This document shows, piece by piece, positions 8,727 through 16,144 of a stretch of 64,000 nucleotides of DNA. The position numbers and the translations under genes are program-made. The notes beneath the pieces were generated by a model that saw nothing but the letters and a program-made list of their open reading frames with translations, had not been told where the DNA came from and ran no database searches. Numbering within the stretch: position 1 is the stretch's first letter; each line of letters begins with the position of its first letter. Source of the DNA: Arthrobacter sp. StoSoilB19 (lineage in GTDB: Bacteria; Actinomycetota; Actinomycetes; Actinomycetales; Micrococcaceae); contig NZ_AP024650.1 in the NCBI RefSeq assembly GCF_019977275.1, forward strand, positions 1,674,001-1,738,000. The letters are read 5' to 3'.

Positions 8727-10670
8727 CTAGCCGAGGGCGGCGTCGAGGGTGACGAAGCCGTAGCCTGCCGCCCGGAGCTGGGAGATCACCTGCGGGAGGG
8801 CCGCGGCGTCGAGCGTTGAACCGTCGTCGGGGTTCGAGCCGAGGTGCATCAGGACAATCTCCCCGGGCTGCGCGGAAGCCATGATGCGCTGGACGACAAA
8901 CCCCGGGCCGCGCGTTCCGTTCATGGTGCCTTGCCAACCCAAGGTGTCGACGGTCCACCGGATCGCCGCGTACCCGGCGGCGTTGGCGTCTGCAATCGTG
9001 CGGGAATCGCGGGCGCCGAATGGGAAGCGGAAGAACGGGAGCGGGTCGCCTCCAGCGGCCTCGATGGTCCTCTGCGCGCTGCTGATCTCAGCCGTGATCT
9101 GGGCGTCCGTCAGGGCGGTAAAGTCCGGGTGGGTCATGGAGTGATTGCCGATCCGATGCCCCGCGTTGTAGATCAGCGCCGGGTCGGAGGGGAACTGGTT
9201 GACCCAGTCTCCGGTGAGGAAAAACGTGCCCGGGACGCCGTTGGCTGCGAGGGTGGCGAGGATCGATCGGAGGCCGGCGTCGTTGGCGCCGGCGTCGAAC
9301 GTGAGCGCGACAACCTTCTGCGCAGTCGGAATGCGCTCAAGATCCACGCCCAGGAGCGCCGGCGGGATGCTGGTATAGATGACCTCGATCCTGCCGCTGG
9401 CCGAGTGCCACAGGATCGAACCGTGCTGGAAGTCATTGCGGCGGCCGCCCGTGATGCCGTACTCGCCGCTGGTTGGGTAGCCGAGCCGGCTGCGCTCCCA
9501 GCCGAGGGCCGCCCACTGGGCCCGGATTGCGCCGTACACCTCGTGGGCTCCGGTGGCGGGCGACCAGTAGATCGACGAGCCGGCATTCGAGCCGCTGAAG
9601 TGGTTGTACCGGCCGACCCCGTCGGGGGTGCCTGTCTCGTCCGTCAGCGGGAATCCGAGCACGCCTGCCGGCCCGCCGAGCTCCAGATAGCGTCCGCGGA
9701 TTGCCCCGTGCACCTCGTGGGCTCCGGTGGCGGGGCTCCAGTAGATGGATCCTGCGGCGAAGTCGTTGTATCGGCCGGCGGCGCCCGGGGCGGCGGTCTC
9801 GTCGGTGAGTGGGAAGCCCAGGAGGCCTGCGGGTCCGCCGAAGGCGAGATAGCGTCCGCGGATTGCCCCGTGCACCTCGTGCGCTCCGGTGGCGGGGCTC
9901 CAGTAGATGGATCCTGCGGCGAAGTCGTTGTATCGGCCGGCGGCGCCCGGGGTGGCGGTCTCGTCGGTGAGTGGGAAGCCCAGGAGGCCTGCGGGTCCGC
10001 CGAAGGCGAGATAGCGTCCGCGGATTGCCCCGTGCACCTCGTGGGCTCCGGTGGCGGGGCTCCAGTAGATGGATCCTGCGGCGAAGTCGTTGTATCGGCC
10101 GGCGGCGCCCGGGGTGGCGGTCTCGTCGGTGAGTGGGAAGCCCAGGAGGCCTGCGGGTCCGCCGAAGGCGAGATAGCGTCCGCGGATTGCCCCGTGCACC
10201 TCGTGGGCTCCGGTGGCGGGGCTCCAGTAGATGGATCCTGCGGCGAAGTCGTTGTATCGGCCGGCGGCGCCCGGGGTGGCGGTCTCGTCGGTGAGTGGGA
10301 AGCCCAGGAGGCCTGCGGGTCCGCCGAAGGCGAGATAGCGTCCGCGGATTGCCCCATGGACCTCGTGGGCTCCGGTGGCGGGGCTCCAGTAGATGGTGCC
10401 GGCCGTGTAATCCTGGGCGCGGCCCCCAGCGATGTCGTACGCGCTCCCGACTGGCGTGCCGAGGAACGATGCGCTGCCGCCGAGCTGCTCGTAATGCTGG
10501 ACAATCGCGTCGTCACCGGCCTGCTGGACCGCCATCGACGCCGGACCGCTCCGCTGCACCGCCACCGCTGGTACGGCGGCCGCGGCGGGCACCAGGGCCG
10601 TGCCCCCGAGACCACCGCCGAGGGCGAGGGCCAAGGCCATTCCGATGACTGTGGGGCGGGACCTGCGCAT
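8727..10670 (-). CDS. Secreted LGFP-repeat protein with C-terminal polysaccharide deacetylase (NodB) domain
   Basis: The 647-residue protein has a signal peptide (basic MRRSR, hydrophobic stretch, Ala-rich cleavage region). Tandem LGFP repeats of 54 residues follow (about residues 65-410; core GGPAGLLGFPLTDE and GSIYWSPATGAHEV), then a NodB deacetylase from about residue 445. LGFP repeats are thought to bind the actinobacterial cell surface. NodB enzymes remove acetyl groups from peptidoglycan or other glycans. Visible NodB motifs are TFDAGAND, HSMTH, RFPFG, DTLGW and VLMHLG. Motif 1 has Ala where the second, metal-binding Asp of the usual TFDDG stands, so activity needs care. AAGGGG precedes the ATG. 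Four DNA repeat units are almost identical. The gene stands alone beside the tRNA. Confidence 0.88.
   Translation of the reverse strand: MRRSRPTVIGMALALALGGGLGGTALVPAAAAVPAVAVQRSGPASMAVQQAGDDAIVQHYEQLGGSASFLGTPVGSAYDIAGGRAQDYTAGTIYWSPATGAHEVHGAIRGRYLAFGGPAGLLGFPLTDETATPGAAGRYNDFAAGSIYWSPATGAHEVHGAIRGRYLAFGGPAGLLGFPLTDETATPGAAGRYNDFAAGSIYWSPATGAHEVHGAIRGRYLAFGGPAGLLGFPLTDETATPGAAGRYNDFAAGSIYWSPATGAHEVHGAIRGRYLAFGGPAGLLGFPLTDETAAPGAAGRYNDFAAGSIYWSPATGAHEVHGAIRGRYLELGGPAGVLGFPLTDETGTPDGVGRYNHFSGSNAGSSIYWSPATGAHEVYGAIRAQWAALGWERSRLGYPTSGEYGITGGRRNDFQHGSILWHSASGRIEVIYTSIPPALLGVDLERIPTAQKVVALTFDAGANDAGLRSILATLAANGVPGTFFLTGDWVNQFPSDPALIYNAGHRIGNHSMTHPDFTALTDAQITAEISSAQRTIEAAGGDPLPFFRFPFGARDSRTIADANAAGYAAIRWTVDTLGWQGTMNGTRGPGFVVQRIMASAQPGEIVLMHLGSNPDDGSTLDAAALPQVISQLRAAGYGFVTLDAALG
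9691..10390. repeat. Near-identical 162-bp tandem repeats encoding LGFP units
   Basis: The sequence starting CGTCCGCGGATTGCCCC recurs at 9691, 9853, 10015, 10177 and 10339, exactly 162 bp apart. Units between 9853 and 10339 differ by only a few bases (for example one C/T change at a Thr/Ala codon and one G/C change near 9880). The first and last copies are more diverged. Because 162 is divisible by three, unit gain or loss keeps the frame. Confidence 0.95.
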
Positions 10671-10822
10671 TGTGACCCCTTCGTGGTGACCGAGACATGC
10701 GAGCCTTGGTCAAGACGCTACGCCCCAGGGGTGTGCCGGGGCAGGGCCAGAGGTCCCGAACCGCAATCCGGTCACCCGCGACACCGTCCGCAGCCGCGGG
10801 ATGCCTTGGGTGCCGGATCTTC

Positions 10823-11692
10823 CTACTTCAGGAACTTCGAAGTCCTGCGGTCGGCCAGGATCTTGCCTTTGGTCTGGCAGGTGGGGCAGTACTGAAGGGC
10901 AGTGTCCGCGAATGAGACTTCCCGTACCGTGTCGCCGCAGACGGGGCAGGGCTGTCCGGTCCGGGCGTGAACCCGCATGTGGCTGCGTTTGACGTCCTTG
11001 AGGTCCTTGGGCGGCTTGCCGGCTGCTTCGGCCAGTGCCTCGCCCAGCACGCTGTGGATGGCGTCGTACAGCACCTGCACCGTCTCCCGGTCCAGGGATT
11101 TGGCGATGGCGAACGGAGAGACCCGGGCGGCATGGAGGATCTCGTCGCTGTAAGCGTTGCCGATGCCGGCGATCACGCTTTGGCTGCGCAGCAGTCCCTT
11201 GATCTGCTGCGAACTGCCGGCCAGGATCGCAGCCAGCATGTCGGCGTCGAACGCCTCGGTAAACGGATCCGGGCCCAACGTGGCGATGCCCGGCACGTCC
11301 TGCGGATCCCGCACGACGTAGACGGCCAGGCTTTTCTTGGTGCCCGCTTCCGTCAGGTCCAGCCCGCGCGGCCCGTCGGGACCGGAGAAAGCAGCCCGCA
11401 CTGCGATGAGGCCCTTGCCCATCCTGAGCTGGCTGTCGGCGGGGGAGTCCGTGAAGCGCACCCAGCCCGCGCGCGCCAAATGGAACACCAGGGAAATGCC
11501 GTCCGTGTCAATGCTGATGAACTTTCCGAACCGGCGGACGCCGGACACGGTGCGGCCCTCGATGGCGTTGAACGGCGGATCGGCCGTCTTGAGCACGGCA
11601 AACGAGACAATCTGGAGTTTCGCTACAACGCAGCCCCGCAGCTGTTCATCAAGGAACGCGGCCAGACCGGCGACTTCAGGCAGTTCCGGCAT
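10823..11692 (-). CDS. Fpg/Nei family DNA glycosylase-lyase
   Basis: Base-excision repair enzyme of the formamidopyrimidine/endonuclease VIII family. It starts MPELPEV, giving the catalytic N-terminal Pro and Glu3. The H2TH region includes GIGNAYSDEILHAA. A zinc finger of CPVCG ... YCPTCQ is near residues 246-270, with the finger-tip Arg in the ADRRTSKFLK tail. Length 289 is typical. The gene is divergent from gcvH. Whether it prefers oxidised purines (Fpg) or pyrimidines (Nei) is not clear from sequence, so no symbol is given. Confidence 0.9.
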   Translation of the reverse strand: MPELPEVAGLAAFLDEQLRGCVVAKLQIVSFAVLKTADPPFNAIEGRTVSGVRRFGKFISIDTDGISLVFHLARAGWVRFTDSPADSQLRMGKGLIAVRAAFSGPDGPRGLDLTEAGTKKSLAVYVVRDPQDVPGIATLGPDPFTEAFDADMLAAILAGSSQQIKGLLRSQSVIAGIGNAYSDEILHAARVSPFAIAKSLDRETVQVLYDAIHSVLGEALAEAAGKPPKDLKDVKRSHMRVHARTGQPCPVCGDTVREVSFADTALQYCPTCQTKGKILADRRTSKFLK

Positions 11693-11788
11693 GGCCTACC
11701 TTTCCTGTCCCCGGCATGCTGAACCGGTGCTTGCACTCATGGGTCCCATCTTGTCAGAAACGCCCGCGCCGGCCCCGGCAGTTATGCC

Positions 11789-11826
11789 TATACTTTCAGC
11801 GGCGGCCCGTTTTACGGGCCCCTTTT
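11789..11826 (+). promoter_or_regulatory. Candidate gcvH promoter with hairpin plus T-run at the start of the leader
   Basis: TATACT (11789-11794) is a good -10. About ten bases on, a 7-bp stem (11804-11810 with 11814-11820, loop TTT) is followed by CCTTTT. The hairpin would be at the very 5' end of the mRNA, 34 bases before the gcvH start codon. It could be an attenuator or a stabilising 5' structure. Confidence 0.45.
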
Positions 11827-11859
11827 GACATTGGCGCGTACCCCGATGAAAGGCCACCC

Positions 11860-12246
11860 ATGAGCAACATTCCCGAAGACCTGTCCTACACCGCCGAACA
11901 CGAGTGGGTCACGGCCCCGAATGCCGACGGCGTGGTCCGCGTGGGAATCACCGACTTTGCCCAGGACGCCCTTGGAGATGTCGTCTACGCCCAGATGCCC
12001 GAAGTCGGCACGAAGATTACGGCGAACGAAGTGGTGGGCGAGGTCGAGTCCACCAAGAGCGTGAGCGACATCTACGCACCCGTTTCCGGCGAAGTGGTGG
12101 CCCGGAACGACTCCCTGGACAGCGATTCGGCCCTGATCAACACCGATCCCTACGGTGACGGCTGGCTCATCGAGGTCAAACTCGCCGAACCGGATGCAGT
12201 TGAGTCCCTGCTCAGTGCATCCGAGTACGAACAACAGGTAGGCTAA
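11860..12246 (+). CDS. gcvH: Glycine cleavage system H protein
   Basis: Lipoyl carrier that shuttles the aminomethyl group between the P, T and L proteins of glycine cleavage. At 128 residues it is full length. The lipoylated lysine is K66 in ESTKSVSDIYAPVSGEV. I chose ATG 11860 because a GAAAGG ribosome-binding site lies seven bases upstream and the protein then begins at the usual family position. Longer in-frame starts upstream add only non-conserved residues. Other gcv genes are not nearby. The gene instead heads the conserved gcvH-garA-ftsR block, as in mycobacteria. Confidence 0.95.
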   Translation: MSNIPEDLSYTAEHEWVTAPNADGVVRVGITDFAQDALGDVVYAQMPEVGTKITANEVVGEVESTKSVSDIYAPVSGEVVARNDSLDSDSALINTDPYGDGWLIEVKLAEPDAVESLLSASEYEQQVG

Positions 12247-12401
12247 AGCTAACCGGTAATTCCGGTCCGGCCCCGCGCCGCAGGCAAAGCGTCTTCGCAC
12301 GTCAGCCCCCGGATCGGGAGCCGGCGCCGGACCTGCTGGCAGGGCCGGAGAGCAAACGTTGGCTGCAGGTTTGCGCCTGCAGCGTCACAGAGGAGGAATC
12401 C

Positions 12402-12878
12402 ATGGCTGGCCACAGACACAACCCTGCCGATGGGGATTACGGCACGGGTGCGGCTAAGGCGTCGGAGACCACCTCGATCCATCTGACCCCCATCACCGAT
12501 GAACCCACCATCGCGCCCAGGCTGTCCTCGGAAGAGCGCAACTCGGTGGAAGCCCTGCCCGCCGGTTCCGCGCTCCTCGTGGCCCACAGCGGGCCGAATG
12601 CCGGCGCCCGGTTCCTGCTGGATTCGGACGTGACCACCGCGGGGCGCCACCCGGACGCGGACATCTTCCTGGACGATGTCACGGTTTCGCGCCGCCATGT
12701 CGAATTCCGGCGCACGGCACGCAGCTTCGAAGTCGTGGACATGAACAGCCTCAACGGCACCTACGTCAACCACGACCGCGTGGACCGCGTTGAGCTGAGG
12801 TCCGGCAGCGAAGTCCAGATCGGCAAATTCCGCCTCACCTTCTACCTGAGCCCTGCCACGGCTGCAGGCCGCAGCTGA
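12402..12878 (+). CDS. garA: FHA-domain regulator GarA/OdhI
   Basis: Small phospho-switch protein. In mycobacteria and corynebacteria the unphosphorylated form binds and inhibits 2-oxoglutarate dehydrogenase and related enzymes. Phosphorylation of an N-terminal ETT(S) motif by a PknB- or PknG-type kinase closes the protein and relieves inhibition. Here ETTS is at residues 22-25 and the FHA domain covers about 62-145, with GRHPDADI, VSRRHVEF and SLNGTYVN. A textbook AGAGGAGG ribosome-binding site precedes the ATG. The ftsR gene starts 17 bases after the stop. A Ser/Thr kinase that could act on it is encoded at 27397. Confidence 0.92.
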   Translation: MAGHRHNPADGDYGTGAAKASETTSIHLTPITDEPTIAPRLSSEERNSVEALPAGSALLVAHSGPNAGARFLLDSDVTTAGRHPDADIFLDDVTVSRRHVEFRRTARSFEVVDMNSLNGTYVNHDRVDRVELRSGSEVQIGKFRLTFYLSPATAAGRS

Positions 12879-12895
12879 CCCGGGGACCGCTGCCT

Positions 12896-13618
12896 GTGGC
12901 AATGGCACAACCGGAACGCCGGGGCCCCCAGGTCCTGAACATTGGCGAAGTTCTCGCCCAGCTGAGCGCCGACTTCCCTGGCATGACCGCGTCGAAGATC
13001 CGGTTCCTTGAGGAAAAGGGACTGATCAACCCACGCCGCACCCCTGCCGGCTACCGCCAGTATTCCGACGGTGACGTGGAGCGGCTGCGCTTCGTACTGG
13101 CCCTGCAGCGGGACCAGTACCTGCCCCTGAAAGTCATCAAGGACTACCTTGACGCCATTGACAGGGGGGAACGGCCGGAGAACCTGCCTCCCGGCGTCGT
13201 GGTTTCCCCGCGCATAGTCTCCGACGAGCTGGCCGCCGAACTTCAGAACCGCGGCCGGAAACTGAGCGAGGAACAGCTCCGCACCGAATCCGGCGCCAGC
13301 GTGCCCCTGCTGCAGTCGCTCCTGAGCTTCGGCCTCATCAGCCACAGCAGCGGCCAGTTCGACGAACATGCCCTCCAGGTGGCCCGCGCGTGCGTCCAGC
13401 TGGAAAGCCACGGGCTGGAACCAAGGCACCTGCGGCCTTTCCAGGCCGCGGCCGAACGGGAATTCGGCCTGGTGGAACGCGCTGTGGCGCCGCTTGCCTC
13501 GCGCAAGGACTCTGCATCACAGGCGCGCGCGGCAGAGGCGGCCCGCGAGATCAGCGATCTTTGCCTCACCCTGCACCGGGCCCTGGTGCAGGACCACATC
13601 TCACGCATGGACATCTGA
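12896..13618 (+). CDS. ftsR: MerR-family transcriptional regulator FtsR (Rv1828 type)
   Basis: MerR-type winged-helix protein of 240 residues. The DNA-binding domain (about residues 14-80) includes MTASKIRFLEEKGLI and RTPAGYRQYS, followed by a coiled dimerisation region and a C-terminal domain specific to the Rv1828 group. In Corynebacterium glutamicum the orthologue FtsR activates ftsZ. Synteny here (garA before, bifunctional nuclease after) matches Rv1827-Rv1829. GTG 12896 is taken as start; an ATG two codons later is equally possible. The stop overlaps the next ATG by one base. A candidate target site lies upstream of ftsZ in this same window (50414-50434). Confidence 0.88.
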   Translation: MAMAQPERRGPQVLNIGEVLAQLSADFPGMTASKIRFLEEKGLINPRRTPAGYRQYSDGDVERLRFVLALQRDQYLPLKVIKDYLDAIDRGERPENLPPGVVVSPRIVSDELAAELQNRGRKLSEEQLRTESGASVPLLQSLLSFGLISHSSGQFDEHALQVARACVQLESHGLEPRHLRPFQAAAEREFGLVERAVAPLASRKDSASQARAAEAAREISDLCLTLHRALVQDHISRMDI

Positions 13619-14121
13619 TGATTGAAGTCGAGATTGTAGGCGTTCGCATCGAACTGCCTTCAAACCAGCCGCTGGTCCTGCTCAAGGAGATGCACGGCGA
13701 ACGCCACGTCCCCATTTGGATCGGCACCCCGGAAGCCAGCGCCATCGCCCTTGCCCAGCAGGGTGTGGTCCCGCCCCGGCCCATGACCCATGATCTCCTG
13801 GTGGACGTCGTGGAGTCCCTGGGCCACTCAGTGGTCAGTGTCAACATCGTCGCGGTGGAGGACAACATCTTCTACGGGCAGCTGCAGTTCGAAAATGGGA
13901 CCACGGTGAGCTCGCGGGCGTCTGATGCCCTTGCGGTGGCGCTCCGCGCCAAGTGCCGGATCTGGTGCGCCGACTCCGTGATGGATGAGGCCGGCGTCCG
14001 CATCACTGAGCACGACGAAGGCGAGGATACAGAGCCCGGTCCCACCGTGGATGAGGAGCGCGAACTGCGCCGCTTCCGCGAGTTCCTTGACGATGTGGAA
14101 CCTGAGGATTTCGACGGCTAA
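13618..14121 (+). CDS. Bifunctional nuclease family protein (DUF151, Rv1829 type)
   Basis: Product of 167 residues beginning MIEVEIVGVRIELP. The BFN/DUF151 domain fills about residues 1-130 (PIWIGTPEASAIALA, RPMTHDLL, SSRASDALAVALR), followed by a short acidic tail ending in EDFDG. Plant members have been reported to cut both RNA and DNA. The bacterial role is unproven. The ATG overlaps the ftsR stop by one base, so the two are translationally coupled, which argues for a related role. Confidence 0.88.
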   Translation: MIEVEIVGVRIELPSNQPLVLLKEMHGERHVPIWIGTPEASAIALAQQGVVPPRPMTHDLLVDVVESLGHSVVSVNIVAVEDNIFYGQLQFENGTTVSSRASDALAVALRAKCRIWCADSVMDEAGVRITEHDEGEDTEPGPTVDEERELRRFREFLDDVEPEDFDG

Positions 14122-14127
14122 GGTCAC

Positions 14128-14145
14128 GTTAAGGTTAAAGTTAAG
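14128..14145 (+). promoter_or_regulatory. Triple GTTAA(G/A) direct repeat upstream of the second merR gene
   Basis: GTTAAG, GTTAAA and GTTAAG follow one another with a 6-bp period. The embedded AAGGTTA equals one arm of the inverted repeat before ftsZ. Candidate binding site for FtsR or for the second MerR protein itself. The rest of the 235-base gap (14122-14355) holds no other feature I can support except the ribosome-binding site. Confidence 0.4.
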
Positions 14146-14355
14146 CCTGAAAGTTTCGACACGCCTCTTCCAACCCCCGAAGGTCTTTGACCTCGGGACC
14201 TGCCGGGCCTAACGTCGAAGTATCAAGTTCCCTTGCTTACGGCAGCCGCGCAAGTCACACTGGAAAGTGCGCCCCGCGGAATAATTACACGCATGGTCTT
14301 CATGCCAAGGCTTGCCGTTACAAGTTCCCGGGAGCGTACGACAAGGAGGATCCAG

Positions 14356-14949
14356 GTGAGTCCCAAAGGCGAAGCAGGCGGGCTAAAACAGCCCACGGCT
14401 GGTGTTGCTGTGCCCGTGAGCGGTGCCCAGGGCCTCCTGTTCACCGAGGACCTTCCCGTACTGGACGAGGACGCCGGCTACCGCGGTCCTACTGCCTGCA
14501 AGGCAGCCGGCATTACTTACCGCCAGCTCGATTACTGGGCCCGGACGGGCCTGGTTGAGCCGGCCGTCCGCGGCGCGGCAGGATCCGGCTCCCAGCGGTT
14601 GTACGGATTCAGGGACATCCTGGTGCTCAAGGTGGTCAAGCGGCTCCTCGACACCGGCGTTTCCCTTCAGCAGATCCGCACCGCCGTTGAACACCTCCGG
14701 GAACGCGGCGTCGAGGACCTGGCCCAGATCACGCTCATGAGCGACGGCGCCAGTGTCTACGAGTGCACGTCCGCGGACGAAGTCATTGATTTGGTGCAGG
14801 GCGGCCAAGGCGTTTTCGGCATTGCCGTGGGACGCGTCTGGCGCGAGGTGGAAGGCAGCCTCGCGTCCCTGCCCAGCGAGCATGCCGCCGAGCAGTCCTT
14901 TCCGGACGATGAACTGAGCAAGCGGCGCGCCGCCCGGAAGATCAGCTGA
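14356..14949 (+). CDS. MerR-family transcriptional regulator (Rv1830 type)
   Basis: 197-residue MerR protein. The helix-turn-helix region begins at YRGPTACKAAGITYRQLDYW (about residue 43). QRLYGFRDILVLKVVKRLLDTG and a dimerisation helix rich in Leu follow. The C-terminal part (DEVIDLVQGGQGVFGIAVG) is specific to the actinobacterial group next to Rv1829. GTG 14356 is chosen because AAGGAGGA ends five bases before it; frames open further upstream have no ribosome-binding site. It closes the gcvH-garA-ftsR-BFN-merR block and is followed by a strong terminator. Targets are unknown. Confidence 0.88.
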   Translation: MSPKGEAGGLKQPTAGVAVPVSGAQGLLFTEDLPVLDEDAGYRGPTACKAAGITYRQLDYWARTGLVEPAVRGAAGSGSQRLYGFRDILVLKVVKRLLDTGVSLQQIRTAVEHLRERGVEDLAQITLMSDGASVYECTSADEVIDLVQGGQGVFGIAVGRVWREVEGSLASLPSEHAAEQSFPDDELSKRRAARKIS

Positions 14950-14964
14950 CCGGTTCTTACACGT

Positions 14965-15010
14965 AAACAATCAGGGCGGCCCTCCAGTTGGAGGGCCGCC
15001 CTGATTGTTT
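14965..15010. terminator. Bidirectional terminator between merR and orphan parA
   Basis: Perfect 21-bp stem (14965-14985 with 14990-15010) with loop AGTT. AAACAATCA and TGATTGTTT at the base give a T-rich end on both strands. It serves both convergent genes. Confidence 0.93.
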
Positions 15011-15023
15011 AAGACGTGAGGTC

Positions 15024-15842
15024 CTAGCGGGCGCGGCTGCGCAGACCCTTGCCGGACGCCATCAGGGTGGACAGCAGTTCGTCGAACAAACCGGCCGCGG
15101 ACTTGGCTGAATCCCCGGGCCAGTGGTGGACGGGGTGCGCCGCGCCCTGGATCTGCTGCCAGTTGGCCTGTTCGGGAATCCGCGGGCTCAGCAGGAGTTC
15201 GCCGAACATGGACTCCATCTCCGCCAGGCGGTAGGTGTGCTCGGAAGAGCCGCTGCGGACGCGGTTGGCCACGATGCCCGCCGGTGACAGATTGGGCGCA
15301 AACTCCTGCTTGAACAGCTGGATGGCCCGCATGGTGCGTTCCGTACCGGCAACCGAGAACAGGCCAGGTTCGGCAACCAGGGCGACCTTGTCGCTGGCAG
15401 CCCACGCCATGCGCGTCAGGCCGTTGAGCGACGGCGGGCAATCGATGAGGACAAGCTGGTACTCTTCCGCGCCGGCGAGCACGGCGGAAAGCCTGCGGAG
15501 GTCCCGGCGGCCAAGGTCCGGCCGGTCGTAGATTCCGGTGTAGGCAGAGCCGACGGCGACATCCAGGACAGCGGGCCCGGCGCCGTTGGAGGGGGTGCGG
15601 TCAGCCCAGCTGCTGCGCACCACGTTCCCGGCCAGTTTCGCCCTTCGTGGGCTCTTCAGCATCCGGCCGATATCCAACTGGTCGCCCGGCTGTACGCCGA
15701 GGGCCGTGGTGGCGTCGGCGTGCGGATCCAGGTCCACCACCAGCGTGCGGACTCCGGCGGCAAGCGCCGCAGACGCCAATCCTGTGGTGACGGAAGTCTT
15801 GCCGACTCCACCCTTGAGGCTGCTGATGCTGACTACTTGCAC
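15024..15842 (-). CDS. ParA/MinD family ATPase, orphan
   Basis: Second ParA-type ATPase of the window, about 272 residues. SSLKGGVGKTS is at the N-terminus (residues 7-17), VDLDPHAD follows, and LIDCPPSLNGL is mid-protein. It lacks the N-terminal extension of the ParA at 508 and is clearly a different subgroup (MLKSPRRAKL and AAHPVHHWPG are not found there). GTG 15842 is my preferred start; TTG 15854 would add four residues, and neither has a clear ribosome-binding site. There is no parB or cargo gene beside it. It could position a chromosomal locus, a plasmid-like element or a protein cluster. The partner is unknown. Confidence 0.85.
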   Translation of the reverse strand: MQVVSISSLKGGVGKTSVTTGLASAALAAGVRTLVVDLDPHADATTALGVQPGDQLDIGRMLKSPRRAKLAGNVVRSSWADRTPSNGAGPAVLDVAVGSAYTGIYDRPDLGRRDLRRLSAVLAGAEEYQLVLIDCPPSLNGLTRMAWAASDKVALVAEPGLFSVAGTERTMRAIQLFKQEFAPNLSPAGIVANRVRSGSSEHTYRLAEMESMFGELLLSPRIPEQANWQQIQGAAHPVHHWPGDSAKSAAGLFDELLSTLMASGKGLRSRAR

Positions 15843-16051
15843 TTGAGAGACCAAAACCTAACGCCGGATGCCGTGTTGGGGGTAATGTTTGCCTCGGCAG
15901 AGCCGAAGCCGGACGGTCCTGCCGCCCTACTCATCATATGTTGATGCGTCGGCGAATCCTGCTTTACCGGGCGTCGGCATGGCACCGACTGTGCTGCCGG
16001 GGCGGTTTCCGCCAGCCAGGCTGAAAGCGATCGGGACATGACGGGAAAATC

Positions 16052-16067
16052 TGTGACTGTTGCCACA
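16052..16067 (+). promoter_or_regulatory. Candidate CRP/GlxR-type site upstream of pyc
   Basis: TGTGA-N6-CCACA matches the cAMP-receptor consensus TGTGA-N6-TCACA except for one base. It overlaps a second palindrome, CACAAA-GA-TTTGTG (16064-16077). Both lie 68-93 bases before the pyc start. The rest of 15855-16144 holds no gene I can support. Confidence 0.4.
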
Positions 16068-16144
16068 AAGATTTGTGTTTGTCCTTGTAGGTCCTAGACA
16101 CTGTGACCACTCATCGATCCACCCCGCAATGATGCAGGAGAAGC

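Noticed and set aside
9691..10390. CRISPR-like array
   Set aside because: The repeats are 162 bp, contiguous without spacers, in frame, and encode LGFP units.
8844..10895. 683-codon open frame on the plus strand, antisense to the LGFP deacetylase
   Set aside because: It mirrors the repeats of the real gene, keeps open because the repeat length is divisible by three, and has no family-like domains or ribosome-binding site.
12247..12401. Small gene or riboswitch between gcvH and garA
   Set aside because: No conserved open frame and no known riboswitch core; only a good ribosome-binding site for garA is evident.
14233..14355. N-terminal extension of the second MerR protein
   Set aside because: The AAGGAGGA site is placed for GTG 14356, and the extra residues are not MerR-like.
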